Source of the DNA: Bacteroidales bacterium
GTDB lineage: Bacteria > Bacteroidota > Bacteroidia > Bacteroidales > F082
NCBI GenBank assembly: GCA_017645275.1
Contig: JAGCPH010000043.1
Location: 1-49,805, forward strand
Direction: 5' to 3'
DNA length: 49,805 nucleotides
Shown here: one piece after another, positions 15,182-23,657 of the stretch
Numbering within the stretch: the stretch's first letter is position 1
Layout: each line of letters starts with the position of its first letter
Translations under genes and position numbers: made by a program
Notes under the pieces: model-generated
Databases searched by the model: none
What the model was told of the DNA's origin: nothing
The model's input: the letters and a program-made list of their open reading frames with translations, nothing else

Positions 15182-16838
15182 TAAGAATAACCTCGGCAGC
15201 TCGGATAGCTTCCGGGGTTATTTTATCATTGGAAAGCATTTTAGCGATCTCAGTAACACGTTCATCGTGAGACAGTTGTCTGATGCATGAACGTGTTTTT
15301 TCGTTGTCTTCGTCTTTGTAGACAAAGAAATGATTTTTGGCTTTTGACGCAATCTGCGGAAGATGCGTGATGGACACAATCTGCAGGCTATCCCCCATTT
15401 TATGCATGATGTCGCCCAGTTTCGATGCCACCTCGCCTGAAACGCCAGTGTCGATCTCATCGAAAATCAAAGTCGGGATGTAGTTGCTTTCGGCCGCCAC
15501 CGCCTTGATAGCCAACATCAGACGTGATAATTCGCCACCTGACGCAACACGGGACATATCTTCGGGTTTCACGCCCTTGTTTGCTGAGAAGAGGAAGCAT
15601 ATCTTATCCCATCCTTTCTCAGAATACTCTGATTTATCAGAGAACTCCGTTATCTCGACCTCAAAAACACCGTGAGGCATCTTCAGCTGGCGGATAATAT
15701 CAGTAACTGACTTCTCAAAGGAAAGCTTCACCTTTTTGCGTCTATCAGACAGATTATCAGCGAGTTGCGAAAGTTCTTTCTCGCATTTCCTAACCTCATT
15801 TTCTTTTTTGGCAATCAACTCGTCGATATTGGCAAAAGCTCCGACTTTTTGTTGCAGATCTTCGCGAATCTTCAGCAAATCAGCGTAATCATTCACATGA
15901 TGTTTCATCATCAGGCGCTGCAGCAGGTCGAAACGCTCCTGAAGCTCATTCAGTGATTCAGCGTCAAACTGTGTGCTATCTTGCAGTGAATCAATGTCTT
16001 GTGCGATATCTTTGAGCTCAATCTTTGTCGATTCGAGGCGCTCGAGATACTGCTCTGCCTCAGGAATATACCGTTTGAGCCGTTCCACATTCGACTTCAG
16101 CTCGTTCAACTGGTCGAGGATTGAAACTTCTGAATCTTTCAGCAGGTTGGTCGACTGGGCCAACAACGTTTTTACCTCTTCTGCGTTCTCCAACAGCTCC
16201 AAACGCTGGCTAACTTCCTCATATTCACCGTCTTGCAGGTCGGCTTTCAACAACTCATCGAGCTGGAATGAGAGAAAATCGTTCTCTGCCACGTTTTTCT
16301 GAGCCATCTCTCTCAGCGATTTCAACTCGTTTCTTAACGCCACAAATCTATGGTAAACTCCTTGATATTCAGCCAGTAACGCATTGTTGTCGGCAGCATT
16401 GTCGATTATCTCAAGTTGAAAGTCGGCATTGGTCAGAAGCAGGGAGTCGTGCTGTGAATGTATGTCAACCAATTGATTACCCAGCTCTTTCAGCTGTTGT
16501 GCGGTCACTGGGGTGTCGTTGATGAAAGCTCTCGACTTTTTTGTGGGCGACAGCTCGCGTCTCAGTATCAGTTCCTCGTCAAAATCGAGGTCGTTTTCCT
16601 CAAAAAAAGGCTTAAAACGTTCATTATCAACGACAAATATAGCTTCTACTGCACATTTTTTTGATTCGTCAAGCATGATACTTGTATCGGTACGATTGCC
16701 GAGCACGAAACCCAAAGCGCCGAGCAGAATCGATTTTCCTGCTCCCGTCTCACCGGTAATAACGCTAAACCCATCATCAAAAGATATTGATAATGAGTCG
16801 ATTAACGCATAATTACTGATAGTGAGATGTTTTAACAT
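15174..16838 (-). CDS. recN: DNA repair protein RecN
   Basis: A 554-residue SMC-like ATPase that acts in double-strand break repair, holding DNA ends for RecA-dependent recombination. Walker A is GETGAGKS (29-36). A long coiled coil spans about 160-370. The ABC signature SGGELS is at 433-438, and Walker B LIFDEIDTG at 457-465 is followed by THLPQ. Length is standard. It is the last gene of the bamD-rpoZ-coaBC-porD-recN run, five bases after porD, a gene order conserved in Bacteroidota. Its stop overlaps the stop of the convergent M16 gene by eight bases, and no terminator hairpin is visible between them. Confidence 0.95.
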   Translation of the reverse strand: MLKHLTISNYALIDSLSISFDDGFSVITGETGAGKSILLGALGFVLGNRTDTSIMLDESKKCAVEAIFVVDNERFKPFFEENDLDFDEELILRRELSPTKKSRAFINDTPVTAQQLKELGNQLVDIHSQHDSLLLTNADFQLEIIDNAADNNALLAEYQGVYHRFVALRNELKSLREMAQKNVAENDFLSFQLDELLKADLQDGEYEEVSQRLELLENAEEVKTLLAQSTNLLKDSEVSILDQLNELKSNVERLKRYIPEAEQYLERLESTKIELKDIAQDIDSLQDSTQFDAESLNELQERFDLLQRLMMKHHVNDYADLLKIREDLQQKVGAFANIDELIAKKENEVRKCEKELSQLADNLSDRRKKVKLSFEKSVTDIIRQLKMPHGVFEVEITEFSDKSEYSEKGWDKICFLFSANKGVKPEDMSRVASGGELSRLMLAIKAVAAESNYIPTLIFDEIDTGVSGEVASKLGDIMHKMGDSLQIVSITHLPQIASKAKNHFFVYKDEDNEKTRSCIRQLSHDERVTEIAKMLSNDKITPEAIRAAEVILTI

Positions 16839-16843
16839 TTCAG

Positions 16844-17758
16844 TTAAAATCTTGGTTTTGAGTTCAGCACTTCTTCATATTCTTCGGCGTGTGCCGGGTC
16901 GACTTCGCGCAAGATGTTGATAGCCTTGGTCTTCTCCTGCATTGGGCCGTCGGAATAGATGCTTTTCCACTCCTCGCGTTTGGTGTCATTCAAAATCTGG
17001 ATAAAATACAGGTTCGACTTGGCGTTGTAAGCTGTTTTTACGTAGTCGAGTGATTTTGTTATGGCTGTACGACCGTTGTCGATCTTGCCGCTGCCCATCA
17101 CGTCGAGTCCAAGTCGGTGATACTCATACATATACTGACGCAGCGGACGGTATGCCGGGTTGGTGTAGCTGTCGAGCAGCCAGTAACGGTTGCGGTAGCT
17201 GTCGAATGCCTTCCAGCCGCCTTCAGCAGCGTTTTGCGCCTGTGTGACGATCTGGGAGCACATATTGAACATGTCGTCGCCGCCATTCATCCCGAAGGTG
17301 TCGAGATAGATTCCGAGGCAGTAATAACCGTAAAACGCAAGTATATGCGTCAGGTTTGACGTGAATGAATTCTCATTGAAATCGAGCGGCTGACCATCGA
17401 TATATGAGATGGATATATCATTGTCGACGATATTCAAAAGAGGTGTGTTGTAGCTCGATTTGTACACTGGGCGGCGCAATGCCACGTTCATTTCTCCATC
17501 GATATTGTTACCGTCGCGGTTTTTCACCACCAGCACAAGCGAACCTTCGATGCGTTCATTCTCCTCGAACTTGATGTTGGTCCAGATTCGTTGATTCATG
17601 AAGGTCATAATGCTTTCCTTCAGAGACTCATAGATACGCTGGTCGGTGCCCGACACCTGTGCGGTGTTGATTTGCACGGTAAAATTGAGTTCCTGGGCGT
17701 TCACTTTACCAGCAAACACACAGAAAACAAACAATATCGCGAGAAATATTTTTTTCAT
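16844..17758 (-). CDS. porD: DUF4835 / PorD-type T9SS-associated protein
   Basis: A 304-residue exported protein with signal peptide MKKIFLAILFVFCVFAGKVNA. The open frame allows ten more residues, but the ATG at 17758 gives the signal peptide directly and leaves a four-base gap after coaBC. The body begins ELNFTVQINTAQVSGTD, the typical opening of DUF4835 proteins, which current annotation names PorD and links to the type IX secretion system. Its place between coaBC and recN is the usual one in Bacteroidota. The biochemical role of the family is not known. Its presence fits the four T9SS cargo proteins encoded in this window. The gene symbol is from recall of family naming. Confidence 0.75.
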   Translation of the reverse strand: MKKIFLAILFVFCVFAGKVNAQELNFTVQINTAQVSGTDQRIYESLKESIMTFMNQRIWTNIKFEENERIEGSLVLVVKNRDGNNIDGEMNVALRRPVYKSSYNTPLLNIVDNDISISYIDGQPLDFNENSFTSNLTHILAFYGYYCLGIYLDTFGMNGGDDMFNMCSQIVTQAQNAAEGGWKAFDSYRNRYWLLDSYTNPAYRPLRQYMYEYHRLGLDVMGSGKIDNGRTAITKSLDYVKTAYNAKSNLYFIQILNDTKREEWKSIYSDGPMQEKTKAINILREVDPAHAEEYEEVLNSKPRF

Positions 17759-17762
17759 AATG

Positions 17763-18971
17763 CTATTTTTCAAGTGATTGATACACAACGTTCAAGATGT
17801 CGTTTGCCACCTCGTTTTTCGGTTTGAGTTCAAAATCGATGACTTTGTCATCTTTAGTGATGATGCTCACTTTGTTGGTCTTTGTCTTGAATCCCACGCC
17901 TGCCTCGTTCATGATGTTAAGCACAATCATGTCGATATTCTTGGTGTGCAACTTTTTCTTGGCGTTTTCAATACCGTTTTCCGTCTCGAGGGCGAATCCC
18001 ACGAGCATCTGTTTATCGGTCTTGTTCTGTCCGAGAGTCTTCAGAATGTCGTCAGTCTTCACGAGCTTGAGTATCATCTCGTCGCTGTTCGGATCTTTCT
18101 TAATCTTCTGATTGGCAGTCACTTCCGGACGAAAATCGGCCACTGCGGCGCTCAGCACAGCTATATCGGTACGTTTGAATGCCGCTGTCGTAGCGTCGAA
18201 CATCTCTTTTGCTGAAGTCACCGGCACGACTTGTATGTTGGCTCTCTCCGGACGTATTGCTGACGGGCCGAGCACGAGTGTCACCTCGGCACCTTGGTCG
18301 GCGAAAGCGCGTGCAACCTCGATGCCCATGAGGCCAGAGCTATGGTTGCCGATGAAACGCACAGGGTCGATAGCCTCGTATGTGGGGCCTGCTGTCACTA
18401 GCACTTTCTTGCCTGCGAAACGCTGTTTCTTCTGGAAAAACTCCTTGATGCGGTTGAAAATCTCCTGTGGCTCCTCCATCCTACCCTCGCCGCACAGTCC
18501 CGACGCCAGCTCGCCCGACGACGGCGCGATGAAACGGTATCCGCGGCTGATGAGAGTACGGATATTGTCCTGTGTGGCCTGATGTTTGTACATGTCGAGG
18601 TCCATCGCAGGAGCGAACATTATCGGGCATTTCGCCGACAGACAGACGGTAAGCAGGTAGTTGTCGGCTATGCCAGCTGCCATCTTGGCTATGCTGTTGG
18701 CCGATGCGGGAGCTATCACGAAGAGGTCGGCCCACAGACCCAGCTCCACGTGGCTGTTCCACTTGCCTGTCTCGGGGTCGAAGCCTTTCGATAAGACGGG
18801 CAAACCACTCAACGTCGAGAGCGTGAGTGGTGTAACGAAGTCTTTTGCCGCATCAGTCATCACGACCTGTACCTCGGCGCCTTCTTTCTTGAGCAGACGC
18901 ACCAGAAGCGGTATCTTATAGGCGGCGATGCTTCCCGTGATTCCTATCAGGATTTTCTTTCCAGTGAGCAT
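17763..18971 (-). CDS. coaBC: Bifunctional phosphopantothenoylcysteine decarboxylase/synthetase
   Basis: A 402-residue enzyme for two steps of coenzyme A synthesis: CTP-dependent joining of cysteine to 4'-phosphopantothenate, then FMN-dependent decarboxylation to 4'-phosphopantetheine. The N-terminal CoaC flavoprotein has GITGSIAAYK (10-19), SHVELG with the active-site histidine, and PASANSIAKMAAGIADN. The C-terminal CoaB domain begins near residue 190 with VLVTAGPTYEAIDPVRFIGN followed by HSSG. Length is normal. It starts three bases after rpoZ stops and belongs to the bamD-to-recN operon. It acts in the cytoplasm and supplies CoA for, among others, the ADP-forming acyl-CoA synthetase in this window. 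Confidence 0.95.
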   Translation of the reverse strand: MLTGKKILIGITGSIAAYKIPLLVRLLKKEGAEVQVVMTDAAKDFVTPLTLSTLSGLPVLSKGFDPETGKWNSHVELGLWADLFVIAPASANSIAKMAAGIADNYLLTVCLSAKCPIMFAPAMDLDMYKHQATQDNIRTLISRGYRFIAPSSGELASGLCGEGRMEEPQEIFNRIKEFFQKKQRFAGKKVLVTAGPTYEAIDPVRFIGNHSSGLMGIEVARAFADQGAEVTLVLGPSAIRPERANIQVVPVTSAKEMFDATTAAFKRTDIAVLSAAVADFRPEVTANQKIKKDPNSDEMILKLVKTDDILKTLGQNKTDKQMLVGFALETENGIENAKKKLHTKNIDMIVLNIMNEAGVGFKTKTNKVSIITKDDKVIDFELKPKNEVANDILNVVYQSLEK

Positions 18972-18974
18972 TGT

Positions 18975-19313
18975 TTAGAAGTCACCCTCGTTTTTCTTGT
19001 TAGGATTGCGATAGTAAAGCTCGTCGTTGAGGAACTCCTCGATGGCGATAAGGGTCGGCTTTGGCAGCTTCTCGTAGAACTTGGCCACTTCGATCTGCTC
19101 CTTGTTCTCGAAAACCTCCTCCAATGAGTCGTTCTGTGAAGCGAACTCCTCGATCTTCTTGTTGAGTTCCTGTTTCTCTTCAGTCGCTATCTGGTTGGCT
19201 CTCTTCGAAAGGATTGCCACTGTTTCGTAAATATTACCTGTTCCAACGTAGAACTGGTCTTTCTGACGTGTGATAGCGGTTGTTTCCGCCTTAACTTTTC
19301 TGAAATCTATCAT
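18975..19313 (-). CDS. rpoZ: RNA polymerase omega subunit, Bacteroidota type
   Basis: A 112-residue protein matching the RNA polymerase Rpb6/omega family as found in Bacteroidota. The core is TGNIYETVAILSKRANQIA (residues about 25-43), which corresponds to the omega segment that clamps the beta-prime C-terminus. A longer acidic helical tail ends LPKPTLIAIEEFLNDELYY. It is larger than the E. coli subunit (91 residues), as expected for the phylum. It lies between bamD and coaBC, six and three bases away respectively, and is co-transcribed with them. Confidence 0.85.
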   Translation of the reverse strand: MIDFRKVKAETTAITRQKDQFYVGTGNIYETVAILSKRANQIATEEKQELNKKIEEFASQNDSLEEVFENKEQIEVAKFYEKLPKPTLIAIEEFLNDELYYRNPNKKNEGDF

Positions 19314-19319
19314 TTTTAT

Positions 19320-20126
19320 CTATTTGATTTTATAATTTTCCAATTTCTCTCTGATTTTCTTCACTGTAGGCTCCAGTTTCGCGATGTATTCGCTGTCGGG
19401 ATACACGTAGCAAAGGGTGTTGTATTTCTCCAGAGCCAGCTCGTAACGCTCACGCTGTTTCGCCCTGACGCTGTTTTCAGCATAACGATAGTAATTGATA
19501 ACCATATTGTTAAGAATCTCCTCACGGTATTTTGTGTTAGGATAATCCTTAAGATAGGCCTCGTAACTTGTTATTGCCGCCTGATACTCTTCCATCTTGA
19601 AATAGAGTCGGCAGATGTCGTATTCTTTCTCTTCGAGTTTCGTACGCAACGTGTCCATCTTGCCGTTCACATCAGGCACGCGCTCGCTGTTAGGATACAG
19701 ATCCACGTAGTTCTGGAATTCCTTGAGGGCTGTGTAGGTGTCCGACTGGTCAAGAGTCATCTTAGGCGACATATTGTAATAGCAGATGGCGCTCTTGTAC
19801 ATGGCTTCCTCGGCTCTTCTCGACAACGGATAACGCGTCACGAAACGTTTGTAGTAGCTGCTAGCGATATAATAGTCTTTCTTTTTGAAATAACATTCGG
19901 CAGTGAGGTAAGCGATATTCTCACCCTCAGGCTTGTTGCGGTAATACGCCTGCATCACATCGAAAAGCTGCAAGGTGCGGTCATAATCCTCTTTTTCGTA
20001 ATACTTCAACGCGGCCTCGTACTTCGCCTCGTTGTCCGTCCCCTTGAGCAATTTGTTGTATTTACTGCAGGATACGCATCCCAGCAAACAAATCATTACC
20101 GTTAAGAAAACCCTATTTCTAAGCAT
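19320..20126 (-). CDS. bamD: Outer membrane assembly lipoprotein BamD
   Basis: A 268-residue lipoprotein of the BamD/YfiO family, part of the BAM complex that inserts beta-barrel proteins into the outer membrane. The lipid-modified cysteine is probably C20 in GCVSCSKY. The mature protein is five TPR-like helical repeats, each starting near A-x-x-Y-Y or A-x-x-x-Y-x-x-F, for example AAYLKDYPNTKY-type turns at about 195-205. Length fits the family. It is first in the operon bamD-rpoZ-coaBC-porD-recN. A -7 box ends only four bases before the ATG, which would give a mRNA with almost no leader. Confidence 0.92.
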   Translation of the reverse strand: MLRNRVFLTVMICLLGCVSCSKYNKLLKGTDNEAKYEAALKYYEKEDYDRTLQLFDVMQAYYRNKPEGENIAYLTAECYFKKKDYYIASSYYKRFVTRYPLSRRAEEAMYKSAICYYNMSPKMTLDQSDTYTALKEFQNYVDLYPNSERVPDVNGKMDTLRTKLEEKEYDICRLYFKMEEYQAAITSYEAYLKDYPNTKYREEILNNMVINYYRYAENSVRAKQRERYELALEKYNTLCYVYPDSEYIAKLEPTVKKIREKLENYKIK

Positions 20127-20130
20127 GCTG

Positions 20131-20138
20131 CAAAATTA
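20131..20138 (-). promoter_or_regulatory. -7 box abutting the bamD start codon
   Basis: On the minus strand this reads TAATTTTG, then CAGC, then the bamD ATG. Since Bacteroidota transcription begins roughly 5-8 bases after this box, the predicted start site falls on the ATG itself. The box may be real (leaderless mRNA) or a chance match in AT-rich DNA. Confidence 0.5.
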
Positions 20139-20169
20139 CGCTTTTTTTAGCTATCTTATTTATTATTTT

Positions 20170-22665
20170 TTATTTAATAACAAATTTCTTGAGATATTGT
20201 TGTCCGTCGCAGTCAATTTTTATGAAATAAATGCCTGAATCGATATCAGAAACATTGATTTCCAATGCGTTATCAACCTCTCTCACAATCTGTCCCTGAA
20301 TATTCACAATCATCACGTTGAGATTGGTGTAGTTACCGATGCCTTCGATATTGACTGTTGTCGATGCCGGGTTCGGGTATAAGACCACGCTGTTTGCGTT
20401 GATTTCCCCAACATTATCCTCATTGATGACCACAAACGACACTGATGCGGTAGCTGACTGTGAGCCGTCGCTGACTGTCACGGTGTAGGTGTATTCGCCT
20501 ATTTCAGTTGCTGTGAACACCGGGGTTTGTGATGACGGGTTGTCGAGGTTTGTAGCTGGAGTCCAAGTGTAAGTGTATGTCTCTGAGCCGCCTGTCGCGC
20601 TGGCATACAAACGGTTGGTCTCGCCCACGTAGATAGTATCAAAATCTGCTGTAGCTGTAACTTCCAACGGATATGAAACACCGAGGCAATGCACGTAAGC
20701 CTCCCAGCCGTCTCTGGTGACGCTGCTGTCGGATGTGCATCTGAATGTCAAAGCGCCAGCCGCATTGGTTGCAGTGACCACTCCCGGGCTGTCGCTTCCT
20801 GAATACTGGCCAATCTGTGTCGCAGAAGTTGAGGTGCCGTCGTAGATATAAAGGAAATCATAGTTGCTTTCCATGTTAAATGACTGGAATTCAACTTGGA
20901 TGATACCGCCTTCAGTATCAGGATAGATGGTCAAAACCATATTAAGATTGCTTGTGTATGGAGCGTTTGGACCGCCGTTGTCGTAGAACATAGCGCCACA
21001 TGTATGCTCCTCGCCGTCATGCATGTTGAAAGCGCTGACAACATTGATCAAGTTCGGGGCATATTTGGTGTCTGACTCGCCATCGGCATTGGTCACGGTG
21101 AGACGCACGCCATAAGTGCCGGCAGTGTTGTATGTCACGGTTGGGTTAATCTCTGTTGAAGTTGCAGGTGTGCCGCCTTCAAACTCCCATTCCCAGCTCA
21201 CGAGCTGTGCACCCCATGAGTTGTCGGTGAAATGCACTGTGCCTCCGACGTTGATGCCTGTTGCATCGACTGTGAAGTCGGCGACGATGCCTTCGAGAGC
21301 GACCATCTGAGCCTCAACTGTAATCGCTTCATTATCAGCCACTGTCACCTGTGTCTCGTAAGCCTCATAGCCATTCTTGGTGATTCTTACAGTGTAAGTT
21401 CCAGCCTTCACCGGACGATGGAAGTCACCGCCAGGAAGCTGTGTCGACACTGTTGAATACTGATCGTCGTGACCCACCAAAGTGATTGTTGCGCCACCTA
21501 TAGGAGCCTTCGACTCTGCATCGACCACTGTGCCATGGATACCGTTGAGCACCTGATTCATGAATGCGAACAGTGAGTTCTTATTGATATTCCAGAAGTT
21601 AGGCATCTGGCTTGCTGAAGGACATTTAGTGTTTGAGCACTCGATTGTCAACTCGCGGCATTTGGCATAACCGTTCATATAGTCCTGACGGCCACCGCCA
21701 ATCATATACCATGAAGCACCATTGGTAATACCATTGTTGTAATCTGTCATGTAGCTTGAGCTGACAGTATGGCAAAGGTCGGCATATTCGTGCGAAATGA
21801 GCTGGTACCAAGCGTCATCAGCGTGAAGGGTGTATGTGTTGTCCCAAGGATAATTCATAACCTCAGCACCACCGTGGTAGTTAGCAGCCATCACGAAGTT
21901 GTTGTCCTGTGCAAACTGCATAAACCATTCTGTCTCTTGCTGATATGCATTTCCGTCAGGGTGTGGGCCTTCATGAGGGTCGGCGTAGTTACGGTTCATG
22001 TCGATACCGTTGCCATTGGCACGTGTAGCACCGTTCACAGTGTTGTTACCGCCATGGTATGTACCGTCAGGGTTGGTGTTAGGACCGACATAGAGGTCGA
22101 TGTTTTCCAACACGTTTGCACATTCCGGAAGTGTAGGATTTTCAAGGATATAGTCAATCATTCGGAGCATGAGCATCCATCCTGTTGTCTCATCACCGTG
22201 GATGGTTGAGGTATATAAGAACTTAGGTTTGCCTGCACCTGAGCCGTTGTTGATATGTGCAATCAATATCTTGCGATTGCTCGGGAGAGTGCCTAGTTCG
22301 ATGATCTCGCATTTGTCAGGATGGTCAGTGGCAAACTGATACATCATTGCTTCGTAAGCCTCGTATGTCGGGTACTGGTCCCAGTCATAGGCAGCGCGGT
22401 TGTTGCCGTCCCACATCTCGGCCTCGAACATCATTGATGGAGGTGTCAGCAGTGTGATTTCGTATCCCATCTTCTGGAATTCAGCGAATTCCTTGTTGTT
22501 TGCGTAAGCTGTGACGACGTTTCCGTCGACGCGGTCAACCGAAATCGTATGAGCGATTTTCTGAAGATTGTCGTTACCTTTGAGTTCAAAAGTAAAGTAA
22601 CGCTCCTGTGCTGTCAGTCCTAAAGACAAAAGCAAGCAGATGATTAAGAATAATTTGTTTTTCAT
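20170..22665 (-). CDS. T9SS-exported M14 zinc carboxypeptidase with PKD and CUB domains
   Basis: An 831-residue secreted peptidase. Signal peptide 1-19. The M14 domain spans about 95-370 and is complete: zinc ligands H156 and E159 in HGDE, the third ligand H264 in NYHGG, substrate-binding GIDMNRNY (220-227) and catalytic E342 in LTIECS. Then come a carboxypeptidase regulatory-like domain (about 372-455), a PKD domain (about 456-545, WEWEFEGG), a CUB-like domain (about 548-668, FLYIYDG) and a second PKD-like domain. The T9SS type A tail begins at LYPNPASTTVNIEG. It should trim peptides outside the cell to feed amino acid uptake. dapA ends 21 bases upstream of its start. Confidence 0.93.
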   Translation of the reverse strand: MKNKLFLIICLLLSLGLTAQERYFTFELKGNDNLQKIAHTISVDRVDGNVVTAYANNKEFAEFQKMGYEITLLTPPSMMFEAEMWDGNNRAAYDWDQYPTYEAYEAMMYQFATDHPDKCEIIELGTLPSNRKILIAHINNGSGAGKPKFLYTSTIHGDETTGWMLMLRMIDYILENPTLPECANVLENIDLYVGPNTNPDGTYHGGNNTVNGATRANGNGIDMNRNYADPHEGPHPDGNAYQQETEWFMQFAQDNNFVMAANYHGGAEVMNYPWDNTYTLHADDAWYQLISHEYADLCHTVSSSYMTDYNNGITNGASWYMIGGGRQDYMNGYAKCRELTIECSNTKCPSASQMPNFWNINKNSLFAFMNQVLNGIHGTVVDAESKAPIGGATITLVGHDDQYSTVSTQLPGGDFHRPVKAGTYTVRITKNGYEAYETQVTVADNEAITVEAQMVALEGIVADFTVDATGINVGGTVHFTDNSWGAQLVSWEWEFEGGTPATSTEINPTVTYNTAGTYGVRLTVTNADGESDTKYAPNLINVVSAFNMHDGEEHTCGAMFYDNGGPNAPYTSNLNMVLTIYPDTEGGIIQVEFQSFNMESNYDFLYIYDGTSTSATQIGQYSGSDSPGVVTATNAAGALTFRCTSDSSVTRDGWEAYVHCLGVSYPLEVTATADFDTIYVGETNRLYASATGGSETYTYTWTPATNLDNPSSQTPVFTATEIGEYTYTVTVSDGSQSATASVSFVVINEDNVGEINANSVVLYPNPASTTVNIEGIGNYTNLNVMIVNIQGQIVREVDNALEINVSDIDSGIYFIKIDCDGQQYLKKFVIK

Positions 22666-22686
22666 TGATGCATTAAATTTTAAATA

Positions 22687-23571
22687 TTATTTCAAATTGT
22701 TATCGTATTCATTTTCAATATCTTGGCGTACATTATCGCTCACTGGCACCAATGGCAGGCGGAGCACGTTCTTGCACAATCCCTCATGAGCCATGAGAGC
22801 TTTTATACCTGCAGGGTTGCCGTCGGCGAAGATCAAGCCGTTCATTTTCAGCATCTTATAATGCAAAGGAAGAGCTTCTTTCTCTTTGTCTTCGAGCATC
22901 AGGTGAACCATCTTGCAGAACGGTTGCGGGTAGCCGTTGGCAGCCACCGAGATGACTCCTTTTGCGCCCAGTGCCATCATCGGCTGGGTAATGCCGTCGT
23001 CGCCAGAAAGCACAGTGAAATCTGACGGTTTGTCGCGCAGAATCTCCATAATCTGCTGCAGATTGCCCGACGCTTCCTTCACCGCGATGATGTTAGGATG
23101 CTTGGCAAGTTCCACCGTCGTGGCCGCTTGGAGGTTCACTCCCACCCTGCCCGGCACGTTGTAAAGCACCACCGGCACCGGCGATACGTCGGCAACATGC
23201 AGAAAATGCGCCTTCATGCCACGCTGGTTGGGTTTGTTATAATAAGGAACGACGCTCAAAATGCCGTCAATTCCTGTAAAGTCCTGATTTCTAATGCTAT
23301 CGATAAGAGCAGAAGTGTTGTTTCCGCCCATGCCGAGGAGTATCGGACAGCGACCGTTGGCCGTCTCGATGATGGTTTTTGTCACTTTTGCCTTCTCTTC
23401 GGCATTCATCGTTGGAGCCTCCGAGGTAGTTCCGAGAGCCACGAGGAAGTCGGCACCATTCTGCAAAGTAAAGTCGACGATATTCCTTAACGACTGATAA
23501 TCAACGGAATAATCATCGTTAAACGGAGTTATCAGTGCAACTCCTGTACCTATTAACGGGTTATTTTTCAT
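22687..23571 (-). CDS. dapA: 4-hydroxy-tetrahydrodipicolinate synthase
   Basis: A 294-residue class I aldolase-type TIM barrel that condenses pyruvate with aspartate semialdehyde, the first committed step of lysine and diaminopimelate synthesis. Visible residues are GTTSE (47-51), YYNKP (110-114), Y137 in LYNVPGR, R142, and the Schiff-base lysine K165 in IAVKEASGN. Length is standard. A TATCTTTG -7 box lies 40 bases upstream, partly interleaved with the divergent promoter of the metallo-hydrolase gene. The M14 peptidase gene 21 bases downstream is probably on the same transcript. Confidence 0.96.
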   Translation of the reverse strand: MKNNPLIGTGVALITPFNDDYSVDYQSLRNIVDFTLQNGADFLVALGTTSEAPTMNAEEKAKVTKTIIETANGRCPILLGMGGNNTSALIDSIRNQDFTGIDGILSVVPYYNKPNQRGMKAHFLHVADVSPVPVVLYNVPGRVGVNLQAATTVELAKHPNIIAVKEASGNLQQIMEILRDKPSDFTVLSGDDGITQPMMALGAKGVISVAANGYPQPFCKMVHLMLEDKEKEALPLHYKMLKMNGLIFADGNPAGIKALMAHEGLCKNVLRLPLVPVSDNVRQDIENEYDNNLK

Positions 23572-23608
23572 CTTTTTTCCAGTCTATCAATTTGATATAC
23601 CTAAAAAC

Positions 23609-23640
23609 TTGCAAAGATACGAATTATTTTATTATCTTTG
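23609..23640 (+). promoter_or_regulatory. Promoter for the metallo-hydrolase gene
   Basis: TATCTTTG at 23633-23640 is the -7 box and is followed by C. TTG at 23609-23611, 21 bases earlier, is a weak -33 box. The start codon is at 23658. The dapA -7 box on the opposite strand lies inside this promoter. Confidence 0.75.
23612..23619 (-). promoter_or_regulatory. -7 box for dapA
   Basis: The minus strand reads TATCTTTG followed by C, a perfect TAnnTTTG box. It lies 13 bases from the identical octamer of the divergent gene on the other strand, so the two transcription complexes would compete for the same DNA. Confidence 0.75.
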
Positions 23641-23657
23641 CATCGATTTTTTTGAAC

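Noticed and set aside
21769-22209. Plus-strand open frame of 146 codons in the M14 peptidase gene
   Set aside because: It is a Val/His-rich shadow of the active-site coding region. The peptidase frame has all catalytic residues.
23535-23657. Upstream extension of the MBL hydrolase
   Set aside because: It would cross its own -7 box and the dapA start, and the added residues do not match the family N-terminus.
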